Shown: in pieces, positions 6,688-15,252 of the stretch
How positions within the stretch are numbered: position 1 is the first letter of the stretch
Layout: each line of letters begins with the position of its first letter
Source: Novosphingobium sp. PC22D
GTDB taxonomy: Bacteria > Pseudomonadota > Alphaproteobacteria > Sphingomonadales > Sphingomonadaceae
Direction: 5' to 3'
Length of the DNA stretch: 64,000 nt
Assembly: GCF_002556635.1 (NCBI RefSeq)
Contig: NZ_MWMO01000014.1
Span: forward strand, 1-64,000
The notes under the pieces: model-generated
Told to the model about the DNA's origin: nothing
Databases searched by the model: none
What the model saw: only the letters and a program-made list of their open reading frames with translations
Program-made: the position numbers and the translations under genes

Positions 6688-8076
6688 ATGAAGGACTGGC
6701 AGCCGGATATCTCGAAGGGCAGCGTGCCGGTGTACGAGCGTCTCGTGACCGCACTGGAGGGCGATGTGCGCGATGGCCGCCTTGTGCCCGGCGACCGTTT
6801 GCCACCGCAGCGCGATCTGGCGCACCGCCTGTCCCTGAGTGTCGGGACGGTCAGCCGGGCCTATGTCGAGGCGGAGCGGCGGGGGTTCATTTCCAGCCAT
6901 GTAGGCCGAGGATCGTTCGTCGCCGACCGCGCGCGGCCGCATTCCTCGCCGCATGACGCTGGCCCGCTCGACATGGCGCATAATGTGCCGCCGCTCGATC
7001 CCGCCGAGCGCTGGATCGGGGAGGGGCTGTCGCGCGTGCGCCAGCGGGCCGATCTCGCGACGGCGGTAAACTATGCGCCGCCCGAAGGCTTGCCCTCGAT
7101 CCGCGAGGCCGGCGCATCCTGGCTGAAGCGCCGTCATGGCGTGACGCGCGCGACGGCGGATCGGGTCATTCAGTGCAACGGCGGGCAGCATGGCCTTGCG
7201 CTGGCCTTCGCGGCGCTGGCGCGGCCGGGCGATACGATCCTATGCGAAGCCGCGACCTATCCCGGCATCCGGACACTGGCCGATCATGCGGGCTACCGCC
7301 TGCGGGGCGTTGCCATGGATGCGCGCGGCATCGATCCCGAAGCGCTTGCCCGCTGTGCCCGCGAAACTGGCGCCAGGGTGCTGGTCATAATCCCGACCCT
7401 GCAGAACCCGACCACGATCACCCTCGATGCCGCGCGCCGCGCTGACATCATCGAGGTCGCCCGCGCCCATGATCTGATGATCGTGGAGGACGATGCCTAT
7501 CGCGTCTTCGCCGATGCCGGGGCGGCGGACTGTTTTGCCGATCTTGCGCCGGAACGGACGTTGATGGTCGCGGGCGTTTCCAAGGCGGTCGCGCCCGGCT
7601 TGCGGCTCGGTTTCCTGTTGCCGCCTGATAATGAAGATGTTCGCGATCGACTGCTGTTGGGCGTCCGCGCTTTTGGCTACAGCCCGCCCTCGCTGGGCGG
7701 TCTGGTCTTCAGCCAGTGGGAACAGGACGGAACGGCCGACAGGATCGCCGACGATGTGATCGCCGAAAGCGAGACGAGGACGCAGTTGGCGTCGTCGATC
7801 CTCGGCAAGGCGATGGCAGTGCCGGGGGCGGGGCGCAGCCTCCACGTCTGGATGCCGATGCCCATGCTCGATGCCGAACGGCTGAGCGCCCGCGCCTTGC
7901 GTGCCTCCATCGCGCTGACGCCGCCTGACGGGCCGATTGTCGATGCCGTGGCTCCCTCTGGGGTTCGCCTGTGCCTTGGCGGCCTGCGCTCGCGCGATGC
8001 TCTCGAACAGGCGCTTCGCGATATCGCTGCCATGCTGTCGCCTGCCGGAGGCAGCGCCGCACGCGGCTTGGTCTGA
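6688..8076 (+). CDS. MocR-family regulator (GntR winged helix plus aminotransferase domain)
   Basis: A 462-residue PLP-dependent transcription factor. Residues 10-80 form a GntR winged helix (PPQRDLAHRLSLSVGTVSRA). Residues about 95-455 are a fold-type I aminotransferase domain with N240 in QNP, D268, Y271 and the Schiff-base lysine K299 in SKAVAPGLRLGF. All the PLP-binding residues expected of the family are present. MocR proteins sense amino acids or vitamin B6 and control neighbouring exporters or enzymes. AGGA lies six bases before this ATG. An ATG three bases earlier is also possible. The gene faces the LysE-SnoaL operon, and the EamA gene follows 15 bp downstream. Confidence 0.88.
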   Translation: MKDWQPDISKGSVPVYERLVTALEGDVRDGRLVPGDRLPPQRDLAHRLSLSVGTVSRAYVEAERRGFISSHVGRGSFVADRARPHSSPHDAGPLDMAHNVPPLDPAERWIGEGLSRVRQRADLATAVNYAPPEGLPSIREAGASWLKRRHGVTRATADRVIQCNGGQHGLALAFAALARPGDTILCEAATYPGIRTLADHAGYRLRGVAMDARGIDPEALARCARETGARVLVIIPTLQNPTTITLDAARRADIIEVARAHDLMIVEDDAYRVFADAGAADCFADLAPERTLMVAGVSKAVAPGLRLGFLLPPDNEDVRDRLLLGVRAFGYSPPSLGGLVFSQWEQDGTADRIADDVIAESETRTQLASSILGKAMAVPGAGRSLHVWMPMPMLDAERLSARALRASIALTPPDGPIVDAVAPSGVRLCLGGLRSRDALEQALRDIAAMLSPAGGSAARGLV

Positions 8077-8091
8077 CATGCGGGGCCAGCC

Positions 8092-9057
8092 ATGCACATG
8101 AAGCGATCCCCGGCGAGTGGTACGGCTCGCTGGTCTTACGCCACGCTCTGCATCGTGATCCTGTTCTGGTCGGGCAACTTCATTGTCGGTCGCGCGGTGA
8201 ACGGTGTCGTTCCGCCATTCACCCTGGCGCTGGTCAGGTGGAGCGGTGCGCTTGCGATCCTTCTGCCTTTTGCGTGGCGGCATTTACGCGCCGATCGGCA
8301 ACGGCTCCTGTCGCACTGGAAGGCGGTCCTGCTGCTTGGCCTGACGGGCGTGGCTGCCTTCAATGCCTTCATCTATTCGGGCCTGCAATTCACCACCGCC
8401 AGCAACGGGCTTTTGCTTCAGGCGGCGATCCCGGCGCTCGTCCTCCTGTTCAATCGCCTCTTTTTCGGCGACCGGGCGTCGGCTTTGCAGATCGTCGGCG
8501 TGACCCTCTCCATGCTGGGCGTGGCGGTCATCGTGCTTCGCGGCGACCTTGCGGCGCTGGCGCGGCTGACACTCAATTTCGGGGATTTCCTCGTGCTGTG
8601 CGGCGTCGTCTGCTGGGCGCTTTACACCGCGTTGCTGCGCCTTCGCCCCGATTGCCATCCGGCCAGTTTCCTGGCGGTGACATTTGCGATCGGCGCGGCG
8701 GCTATGGCGCCGCTCGCCGCGATGGAAGTGGCTGGCGGGGCGGGCATCCCGCTGCGGGCCGATGTGCTGGGCGCCTTTGCCTACGTCGCTCTCTTCCCGT
8801 CGCTGGTCGCCTATGTGCTCTACAACGCGGCTGTGAAAAATCTCGGAGCAGCACCCGCAGGCCAGATGATTACATTGATGCCTTTGTTCGGCGCCGGTCT
8901 CGCCGCCCTGCTATTGGGCGAGGCTCTTTTCCGGTTTCACATCATAGGAATGGTGCTGATCCTCGGTGGCATCGTGCTGGGCGCGGTGGGCGTGCAGCGC
9001 CAACTGCGGCGGATTGATGATTTTGGCTCGCCTGTGTCGCGCGGCCGAACCAGCTGA
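8092..9057 (+). CDS. EamA/DMT-family transporter
   Basis: A 321-residue protein with about ten hydrophobic segments arranged as two EamA repeats, typical of drug/metabolite exporters (RhaT/YdcZ/RarD-like). The N-terminal repeat contains FWSGNFIVGRAVN and the second ends around GMVLILGGIVLGAVG. It follows the MocR gene closely and is probably cotranscribed. It is therefore the third predicted small-metabolite exporter of this region. A second ATG at 8098 is an equally good start. Confidence 0.84.
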   Translation: MHMKRSPASGTARWSYATLCIVILFWSGNFIVGRAVNGVVPPFTLALVRWSGALAILLPFAWRHLRADRQRLLSHWKAVLLLGLTGVAAFNAFIYSGLQFTTASNGLLLQAAIPALVLLFNRLFFGDRASALQIVGVTLSMLGVAVIVLRGDLAALARLTLNFGDFLVLCGVVCWALYTALLRLRPDCHPASFLAVTFAIGAAAMAPLAAMEVAGGAGIPLRADVLGAFAYVALFPSLVAYVLYNAAVKNLGAAPAGQMITLMPLFGAGLAALLLGEALFRFHIIGMVLILGGIVLGAVGVQRQLRRIDDFGSPVSRGRTS

Positions 9058-9068
9058 GTACGCATGTA

Positions 9069-9719
9069 ATGTGGAATTACCGGCGGGTCGGAGCGATAGA
9101 ACTGGCGTCGTGCGCAGGAAATGCTCTGCCGGATTTGCGCCTCCATTTTCACGAGACTGCCCAGCTCTGTCTGGTTCAGAGCGGGAAGCGCCGGGCGGAA
9201 ACCCGTTACGGGATCGTCGAAGTGACCGCAGGCGAATGGCTTTACCTTCCCGCCGGTCTGCCGCATCGCTTTACCGATAGCGCAAGCGCCGAAGGGCGCT
9301 GCCTGAATGTCTATGCGCCCCTTGACCTGGGCGCCTATCCCCGCTGCCTTCCTGTCGAGAGCATTCGGCCAATGCTGCAATCACTGGCCTTGTCAGGATC
9401 CTCGCTGGCCGGATCAGAGCGGTCTGGCACGCAAAGCACCGGGCCCGGAAATGGTCCACTCCCAATACAGGCGCTGGCACGCGCGGCGGGGGTCTCGCGC
9501 GAGCATTTCAGCCGGACCTTTGTGCAGCAGCATGGTCTCCCCCCGCATCGCCATCGCATCATGTGCCGCCTCAACGGTGCGCGCCAGGCGATCGCTCGGG
9601 GAAATTCGCTGGCAGATGTCGCCGCCCGGTTCGACTTTGCCGATCAGAGCCACGTTGGTCGCCTGTTCCGCTAGGCTTTCGGGACGACGCCGGGAGCCTA
9701 CCGCAAAGGCTGCTGCTGA
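9069..9719 (+). pseudogene. AraC-family regulator interrupted by an in-frame amber codon
   Basis: The N-terminal part is a cupin-like AraC sensor domain (LRLHFHETAQLCLVQSGKRR). It is followed by the two helix-turn-helix units, the first at LARAAGVSREHFSRTF and the second at VAARFDFADQSHVGRLFR. The frame then meets TAG at 9672-9674. In AraC proteins this last motif normally continues as (R/K)xFGxTPGAYR, and exactly that (AFGTTPGAYRKGCC) follows in the same frame up to TGA at 9717-9719. The stop therefore removes the conserved C-terminal end of the DNA-binding domain. Either the gene is inactive, or the 201-residue product is impaired. A suppressor reading is possible but unsupported. Confidence 0.75.
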
Positions 9720-9767
9720 TCACAAACATTCCAGACTTGCTCGCGCCTCTGGTTCAGGCTCGCGGGC

Positions 9768-10334
9768 ATGATCGACTGGACAACAGTAATCCTGATCCTT
9801 GCAGGCTTGGTCGGTGGGATCGTCAACGCCGTGGCCGGCGGCGCGACCCTGATCACCTTTCCGGCTCTGCTGGCTACAGGACTACCCCCCGTAGCGGCCA
9901 ATATCGCCAATGCCATCGCCGTGTCGCCGGGGCATCTGCTGGCGGTGCTTGCGGATCGGCCGAGCCTGCCACTTGACTACCACCTTTGCCGGCTCCTGTT
10001 GCTTTCTGCCGTCGGAGGCCTGGCTGGCGCCGGACTTTTGCTCATTATTCCTGATCGCCTTTTCACCATGCCGATCCCTGCACTGATCGCAGGCGCAACG
10101 CTGCTGTTCGCGCTGGCGCCGCGCATTGCGAGGACGGCGGACAGCAGCGAAAGCAGGCACCATGGCGCAAAGCGGCGGAAAGCAGGGCTGCTGGCGTTGA
10201 CGGCAATGTATGGCCGGTTCTTTGGCGCAGGCCCGGACGGAAATCGGAATCGATGGTGCGGCGTTATGCGCACACATGTCGGTGAAGCATCTCCAGCCCT
10301 ATGCCGACCAGCTGACTTTACGGGCACTGAATAG
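9768..10334 (+). pseudogene. TauE/SafE-family permease, 3'-truncated
   Basis: The first 150 or so residues are a good TauE/SafE (DUF81) anion exporter. There is an N-terminal GLVGGIVNAVAGGATLITFPALL, then the second hydrophobic pair, then the start of the second repeat at LLALTAMYGRFFGAG. Full-length members continue from FFGAG for another hundred residues. Here the frame changes at about 10,236 into an unrelated tail of some 30 residues (GNRNRWCGVMRTH...). The second half is missing, and the breakpoint lies only about 150 bp from an IS3-type remnant, so deletion linked to insertion-sequence activity is likely. The protein is unlikely to transport. Confidence 0.7.
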
Positions 10335-10383
10335 CCCCTAGATTTCTGGACGCCTTCGATCCTAATTTTGAGGACAGGAGGCG

Positions 10384-10557
10384 ATGATGGGGAAGTACAA
10401 TTTCAGCGAAGAGTTCAAGCGCGATGCGGTGGCCCAGATCACCGAACGCGGGTATCCGGTAGCGGAGGTTTCGCAGCGGCTCGGCGTCAGCCCGCACCCG
10501 CTGTATGCGTGGAAGCGGCAGCTGGCGAAGGTCGTATCCGGCGATGGATTGCGTTGA
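10384..10557 (+). mobile_element. IS3-family orfA remnant
   Basis: The frame starting at 10384/10387 encodes MGKYNFSEEFKRDAVAQI... with the helix-turn-helix segment VAEVSQRLGVSPHPLYAWK. This is the N-terminus of an IS3-type transposase OrfA. After VVSGD the similarity stops and a TGA follows at 10555-10557. The rest of orfA, the whole of orfB and the right end are missing. A purine-rich GAGGACAGGAGG just before the start is the element's own ribosome binding site. The left boundary of the remnant is probably near 10,340 but no terminal repeat can be confirmed. Confidence 0.8.
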
Positions 10558-11170
10558 ACCGTTTAAACAAATCAGCTGTGGCAACTCCAATTATCGCAGT
10601 GCAGTGGAAGAATGCCTCAATCGTTTCCGCAAAATCCTCTATTTCTTGCTTTGGATCGGTGGCCCCTATGAAACCCTCCACATCGCCAGTTTCTTCGTTG
10701 GTCAATCGAATGGCCGCGTGCATGTGACGATTCGAAAAGTGAATCACGCCACTCGTATTCTTGTAAACCGCATCTACCCACGCGTTACGATCTTTAACCT
10801 TGTCGATCAGGTACCGATCCGACATTTGCTGGCCATCCGCTGCTTTGAGACGGTTGACCTGCTCGCCCGCAAAAACGCGTCCGGCGAATTCCTCTGGGTC
10901 AGATACCCAATACAAGGCGTAAAGCCGTAGAACTGTATCGAGCTGCAATCGAAGTAGGGCAGCGGCGACAAGCCAGTTAAGATCCTCGATACAAGAACGA
11001 AACGCTTTCGCCTGGGCGAGTGCGCGCCTCGCAATGCCCATCAGGTACAGATCTTGGTAACCAAATGGCCGGTTCGCCAAGTGGTGCTGGAACGTGTCTA
11101 GCAGCTCGCCTTCCGAACGTTTCAGGTTCATCAGCGACTGTGCGGCGGTAGATTCGGAGTCATCGACCAT
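10487..11170 (-). CDS. Hypothetical protein of low GC, 3' end fused to IS remnant
   Basis: A 227-residue mainly helical protein of unknown function. The C-terminal third contains YKNTSGVIHFSNRHMHAA, which loosely resembles the conserved S/H-containing stretch of HEPN-like and abortive-infection helical proteins. That resemblance is weak. The base composition is near 50 percent GC, far below the neighbouring core genes, which points to horizontal transfer. The last 20 or so residues (RRIRPSPAAASTH...) are the antisense of the IS3 orfA remnant, so the native C-terminus has been replaced. It starts about 125 bp from the 3' end of tRNA-Lys. Confidence 0.6.
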   Translation of the reverse strand: MVDDSESTAAQSLMNLKRSEGELLDTFQHHLANRPFGYQDLYLMGIARRALAQAKAFRSCIEDLNWLVAAALLRLQLDTVLRLYALYWVSDPEEFAGRVFAGEQVNRLKAADGQQMSDRYLIDKVKDRNAWVDAVYKNTSGVIHFSNRHMHAAIRLTNEETGDVEGFIGATDPKQEIEDFAETIEAFFHCTAIIGVATADLFKRFNAIHRRIRPSPAAASTHTAGAG

Positions 11171-11297
11171 TGGGGCATACTTGCTGATCGCTGCTGTGCC
11201 GTCCAGCCGAACGCGCTAGCATAGTGCTAGCACAACTGGGCGGTCGCCTTTCGTAGCAGCCAGCCTTGTCGGTAAATGCTGCTATTGCTATGAAAAA
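11171..11297. other. Gap between the foreign gene and tRNA-Lys
   Basis: This 127-bp gap contains GCTAGC-ATAGT-GCTAGC at 11215-11231, which could be an operator for the minus-strand gene. This is where an integration junction at the tRNA 3' end would be expected. I could not find a second copy of the tRNA 3' end anywhere to the left in the window. Confidence 0.35.
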
Positions 11298-11373
<76 letters not shown>

Positions 11374-11390
11374 ACTCTGGTGCCGCTTCC

Positions 11391-11427
11391 GGACCGTGGC
11401 CGCAGCGATTCGCTGCGGGAGGGGTCC
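11391..11427 (-). terminator. Hairpin downstream of rodA
   Basis: A strong stem, CCGCAGCG-ATT-CGCTGCGG (11400-11418), is extended by GGACC/GGTCC at the base. It lies 48 bp after the rodA stop and just before the 5' end of the tRNA gene, so it probably ends the mreB-rodA operon. There is no good T tract, so it may act as an mRNA 3' stabiliser or as a Rho-assisted terminator. Confidence 0.5.
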
Positions 11428-11474
11428 GTATAGCGATTGTTCTTCCGATTTGAAGTGCAAATTTTCACGAATTT

Positions 11475-12590
11475 TCAGCCGAAGCGCGAAGGGGACCGGC
11501 GCCAGCGGTCGGCGGCCATGATCGCGCCGAGGCAGATCATGTTGGTCATCATCGAAGACCCGCCGTGGCTCATGAACGGCAGCGGAATTCCGACCACGGG
11601 CGCAAGGCCCATCACCATCATGAGGTTGATCGCGACGTAGAAGAAGATCGTCGCGGTCATGCCCGCGGCGAGCAGCGAGGTGAAGCGGTCCTCGCTCGCG
11701 CGCGCGACGCGCATGCCCCAGGTCATCACGATCGCGAAGACGAGAAGCACGAACAGTCCGCCCACCATGCCCCATTCCTCCGCCATCGTCGCGAAGACGA
11801 AGTCGGTATGGGCCTCGGGGAGGTATTCGAGGTGGCTTTGCGAGCCGTTGCCGAAGCCCTTGCCGAACAGCCCTCCCGATCCGATCGCGATCTTCGACTG
11901 AGTGATGTGGTAGCCCGTCCCGAGCGGATCGTTCTCGGGATTGAGGAAGGTGAGCACGCGCTTGCGCTGGTAGTCGTGCAGGAAGGCGAAGAAGGCGACC
12001 GGCGTGAGCAGCGCGGCGCCACCGCCCGCCAGCAGGAACCAGGTGAGCGGCAGACCGGCGAGAAACATGATCACCGCGCCGCCGAAGCAGATCGCGAGAG
12101 CGGTGCCGAGGTCGGGCTGGAGGATGACGAGGCCGGCGGGAATGCCGATCAGCATTCCGGCGGGCACGAGACCGCGCCAACTCGCCGTCATCGACGCGGG
12201 CAAGGTCTCGTAGAACCGGGCGAGGACCAGAATGATCCCCGGCTTCATGAGTTCCGAGGGCTGGAGCGTCATGAAGCCGAGGTCGAGCCACCGCTGGCTG
12301 CCCCCGCCAACCGCGCCGAGCAGTTCCACGAGAACCAGCAGCAGGCAGATCGCGGCGTAGACCGGGTAGGCGAGGAAGCGGTACCACTCACGCGGGATGT
12401 GCGACATCACGATCGCCATCGCCAGGAAGACCAGGAACCGGTAGACGTGCGAGGCCGCGTAAGGCTGGAGGTGGCCGCCCGCCGCCGAATAGAGCACCGC
12501 CGCGCCCAACCCGACGAGCGCGAAGAGCGGCACGATGACGAGCCAGGGCTGGCGCCCGATCGCCTCGGGCACGAGTTGCCGGTTTCTCAT
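11475..12590 (-). CDS. rodA: Rod-shape SEDS glycosyltransferase RodA (MrdB)
   Basis: A 371-residue SEDS-family protein with about ten membrane segments. RodA polymerises lipid II into glycan strands during cell elongation, working with PBP2. Diagnostic segments are the Q-PS-E motif in LQPSELMKPG, VILQPDLGTAL, and GIPLPFMSHGGSSM near the C-terminus. The gene overlaps mrdA by four bases (ATGA), so both partners of the elongation synthase are made together. It is the last gene of the mreB-mreC-mreD-mrdA-rodA operon. The ATG at 12590 gives the usual family length. Confidence 0.96.
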   Translation of the reverse strand: MRNRQLVPEAIGRQPWLVIVPLFALVGLGAAVLYSAAGGHLQPYAASHVYRFLVFLAMAIVMSHIPREWYRFLAYPVYAAICLLLVLVELLGAVGGGSQRWLDLGFMTLQPSELMKPGIILVLARFYETLPASMTASWRGLVPAGMLIGIPAGLVILQPDLGTALAICFGGAVIMFLAGLPLTWFLLAGGGAALLTPVAFFAFLHDYQRKRVLTFLNPENDPLGTGYHITQSKIAIGSGGLFGKGFGNGSQSHLEYLPEAHTDFVFATMAEEWGMVGGLFVLLVFAIVMTWGMRVARASEDRFTSLLAAGMTATIFFYVAINLMMVMGLAPVVGIPLPFMSHGGSSMMTNMICLGAIMAADRWRRSPSRFG

Positions 12591-14701
12591 TGTCCGCTCC
12601 CGGCCGATCCGGGCGGTTGCAGTGGAATGAACGGAGCGCTTGCCGTCGCGGTCGTCGACGTGGCGTCGGCCGAGGGGGCTGGCGAGGGCGGGGCGCCGGT
12701 CGGCTCGGGCCGCGGCGATTGCGCGGCGTTGACGATCGGCTGATCCTCCTCCTGCGCCGCGTCGGCTTCCTGGACCTTCTTTTCCTCCTCGCTCGGAACG
12801 CGCGGCGCGTTGCCGCCATATTCGGCAGCGTAGGCCGCATAGCGCGCGTCGAGCCGCTGCTGCGCGGTTCCGCCCCAGCCTTCCTCGAACTCGTGGAGCT
12901 TCTCGAGCGCCTTCTTCGGGTCCCACAGGAAGGTCATGACATCGCGCGCGATCGGGTAGGCCGCGCCCGAGCCGCCGCCGTGCTCGACCACCACCGCGCA
13001 GGCATAGCGCGGCTTGTCGAAGGGCGCGAAGCAGATGAAGTGGCCATGGTCGCGATACTTCCACGGTCCGCCCTTGCCGCTCGAGACATTGAGGCTGACG
13101 ACCTGCGCGGTGCCCGTCTTGCCCGCCATCAGCACGTCGTCGATCGGCAGACGCGCACGGCCGGCGGTGCCCGGGCCGTTGATCACGTCGGACATCGCCT
13201 GGTGGACGTAGTCGAGGTGTTCCTGCGGAATGCCCAGCGACGGCGCGTTCTGCGGCTTTTCGCTGTAGATCAGCCGCGGCATGAGCTTGCGTCCGCTCGC
13301 GATGCGCGAGGCCATGACCGCCTGCTGCAGCGGGTTCACCAGCATGTAGCCCTGGCCGATCGTGGCGTTGACCGTATCGAAAGTCTGCCACTCCTTGTCG
13401 TACTTGCGCAGCTTCCAGGCGGGATCGGGCACGGTCCCGTAGGACTGGCCGACCACCGGAAGATCGAATTCCTGCTGCAAGCCCAGGTGCTTGGCCATCT
13501 CGGCGATCTTTTCCATCCCGACCTTCTGGGCGAAGTGGTAGAAATAGACGTCGCAGCTCTGGTAGATGCCCTTGGCCATGTTGGTGCGGCCGTGGCCGCG
13601 CCGGTTCCAGCAGTGGAACACGCGGTTGCCCACGCGCAGGCCGCCGGTGCAGGTCACCGTCTCTTCCGGATCGAGACCCGCCTCAAGGAACGACAGCGCG
13701 ACCATCGGCTTGACCGTCGAGCCTGGCGGATACAGCCCGCGCAGGACCTTGTTGCGCAGAGGCACATGGTCGTCGTCGGCCAGCATCTTCCATTCGAGGC
13801 GGCCGATGCCGTCGGAAAAGCTGTTCGGATCGAAGCATGGCATCGACGCCATCGCGAGGATGTCGCCGTTCTGGCAGTCCATCACCACGACCGCGCCCGA
13901 TTCGGTCCCGAGGCGGCGCGCGGCATAGTCCTGCAATGGCCCGTTGATGGTCAGCTTGATCGGTGCGCCGGGATCATCCTCGCGGGTCTCGAGATCGCGC
14001 ACGATGCGTCCGCCCGCGGTGACCTCGACGCGCCGCGCGCCGGGCTTGCCGCGCAGGCGGTGCTCGAAGACCTTTTCGAGTCCGTCCTTGCCGATCTTGT
14101 AGCCCGGCGTGACGAGCAGCGGATTGCGCTCTTTCTCGTAGTCCTCGGCCGAGGCCGTGCCGACGTAGCCGACAAGGTGGCCGACGGTGCATCCAGTGGG
14201 ATAATAGCGTGAGAAACCGCGCTGGGTGACAACGCCGGGAAGGTCTGGCAGGCGGACGCTGACCGCCGCGAAGCGATCCCAGTCGAGCCCGGAGGCCACT
14301 TCGACCGGCGCGAAGCCGTGCGACTTCTCGAGCTTGTCCAGCAAGTCGCGGATCTCGACGTCGGACAGTTCGAGCAGGTCGCCCAGCGTGGCGATCGTTT
14401 CGTCGGTGTCGTCCATCCGGTCGGGAATGACGTCCACCCGGAAATCCGCCCGGTTGGATGCGAGCGGGGCCCCGTTGCGGTCTAGGATCCAGCCGCGCCG
14501 CGGGGGGATAAGCGACAGATTGACGCGATTGCTTTCGGCCTCGAGCTGATATTTCTCGTTCTGCGCGACCGCGAGATAGCCGAGCCGGCCCGCAAGCACG
14601 AGGCCGAGGCCGCCCTGCGCGGCACCGATGAACAGGCTGCGCCGGTCGAAACTGTTGCGCAGCGTCGCCATGCTGACATGGCGCGGTCGAAACAGTTTCA
14701 T
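12587..14701 (-). CDS. mrdA: Penicillin-binding protein 2 (PBP2, elongation transpeptidase)
   Basis: A 704-residue class B PBP that crosslinks peptidoglycan in the elongasome. It has a short cytoplasmic N-terminus, one membrane anchor (about 22-45), the dimerisation/pedestal region and a C-terminal transpeptidase domain. The SxxK box is STVK with catalytic S328 and K331, and the KTGTAQV box is also present. The C-terminus carries a long acidic and then Pro/Ala-rich tail, common in sphingomonads and poorly conserved. ATGA overlaps on both sides couple it to mreD and rodA. Confidence 0.96.
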   Translation of the reverse strand: MKLFRPRHVSMATLRNSFDRRSLFIGAAQGGLGLVLAGRLGYLAVAQNEKYQLEAESNRVNLSLIPPRRGWILDRNGAPLASNRADFRVDVIPDRMDDTDETIATLGDLLELSDVEIRDLLDKLEKSHGFAPVEVASGLDWDRFAAVSVRLPDLPGVVTQRGFSRYYPTGCTVGHLVGYVGTASAEDYEKERNPLLVTPGYKIGKDGLEKVFEHRLRGKPGARRVEVTAGGRIVRDLETREDDPGAPIKLTINGPLQDYAARRLGTESGAVVVMDCQNGDILAMASMPCFDPNSFSDGIGRLEWKMLADDDHVPLRNKVLRGLYPPGSTVKPMVALSFLEAGLDPEETVTCTGGLRVGNRVFHCWNRRGHGRTNMAKGIYQSCDVYFYHFAQKVGMEKIAEMAKHLGLQQEFDLPVVGQSYGTVPDPAWKLRKYDKEWQTFDTVNATIGQGYMLVNPLQQAVMASRIASGRKLMPRLIYSEKPQNAPSLGIPQEHLDYVHQAMSDVINGPGTAGRARLPIDDVLMAGKTGTAQVVSLNVSSGKGGPWKYRDHGHFICFAPFDKPRYACAVVVEHGGGSGAAYPIARDVMTFLWDPKKALEKLHEFEEGWGGTAQQRLDARYAAYAAEYGGNAPRVPSEEEKKVQEADAAQEEDQPIVNAAQSPRPEPTGAPPSPAPSADATSTTATASAPFIPLQPPGSAGSGQ

Positions 14702-15252
14702 CGGATTTCCCGGAACGGGATCAGGCGAATCCGGTCAGCTATGGCGACGAGGCGGCCGACGAGGGGATAGCACAGGAGAGAAATGACGGTCTGCGGCACG
14801 ATAACATGAATGGGCGCCGATGCGCCGGCGATATTGGCGACGAGGAGGCTCAGCACGATATAAGCCAGGATCAGTCCCATGGCCACCAGCCATTCGGTGA
14901 GAAAGTTGCGCCACGGCAGCCGTGCCTCGATTTCGTCGAGGACGATGGCCGCACCAGACCAGAGCATGACCGCCGAGCCGAACGGCTGTCCGGAATAGAG
15001 GTCGTCGACGAGGCCGAGCGGCAATCCGGCCCAGACCGGCATGAGCCCCGGGCGCAACTGGCGCCAGGCAACGAAGGCGAGGAACCCCAGGGGGGGAAGA
15101 ACGGGCGCCGAGGCGATCGTCAGCAATCCGGGAAGGATCGAGCAGAACACCACGCTCAGCCAGGGCAGCCCACGGGCGAGGATCGGCGAGGGGACCCGGT
15201 TGATGCGTTTGCGCGGCCCCGCCTTGCCGAGGCTGAACGGCGCGCGCCTCAC
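14698..15252 (-). CDS. mreD: Rod-shape determining protein MreD
   Basis: A 184-residue integral membrane protein with about five hydrophobic segments, the small partner of MreC in the elongation complex. Sequence identity in this family is low, so the call rests mainly on position between mreC and mrdA plus the membrane profile and the conserved GLPLGLVDDLYSGQPFG segment, which matches the MreD G-x-x-x-D-x-x-x-G-x-x-x-G pattern. Four-base overlaps join it to both neighbours. Confidence 0.92.
   Translation of the reverse strand: MRRAPFSLGKAGPRKRINRVPSPILARGLPWLSVVFCSILPGLLTIASAPVLPPLGFLAFVAWRQLRPGLMPVWAGLPLGLVDDLYSGQPFGSAVMLWSGAAIVLDEIEARLPWRNFLTEWLVAMGLILAYIVLSLLVANIAGASAPIHVIVPQTVISLLCYPLVGRLVAIADRIRLIPFREIR

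Noticed and set aside
9069..9674. The 201-residue AraC frame as a complete short regulator
   Set aside because: The normal C-terminal motif continues in frame after the stop, so it is better described as interrupted.
1..11290. A direct repeat of the tRNA-Lys 3' end as the left attachment site
   Set aside because: No second copy of GTGCGTCCACCA or its reverse was found in the window, so the other end lies outside or was lost.
11565..14212. Long plus-strand open frames opposite rodA and mrdA
   Set aside because: They are rich in R, H and E in a non-protein pattern, and mrdA/rodA on the other strand carry all their motifs.
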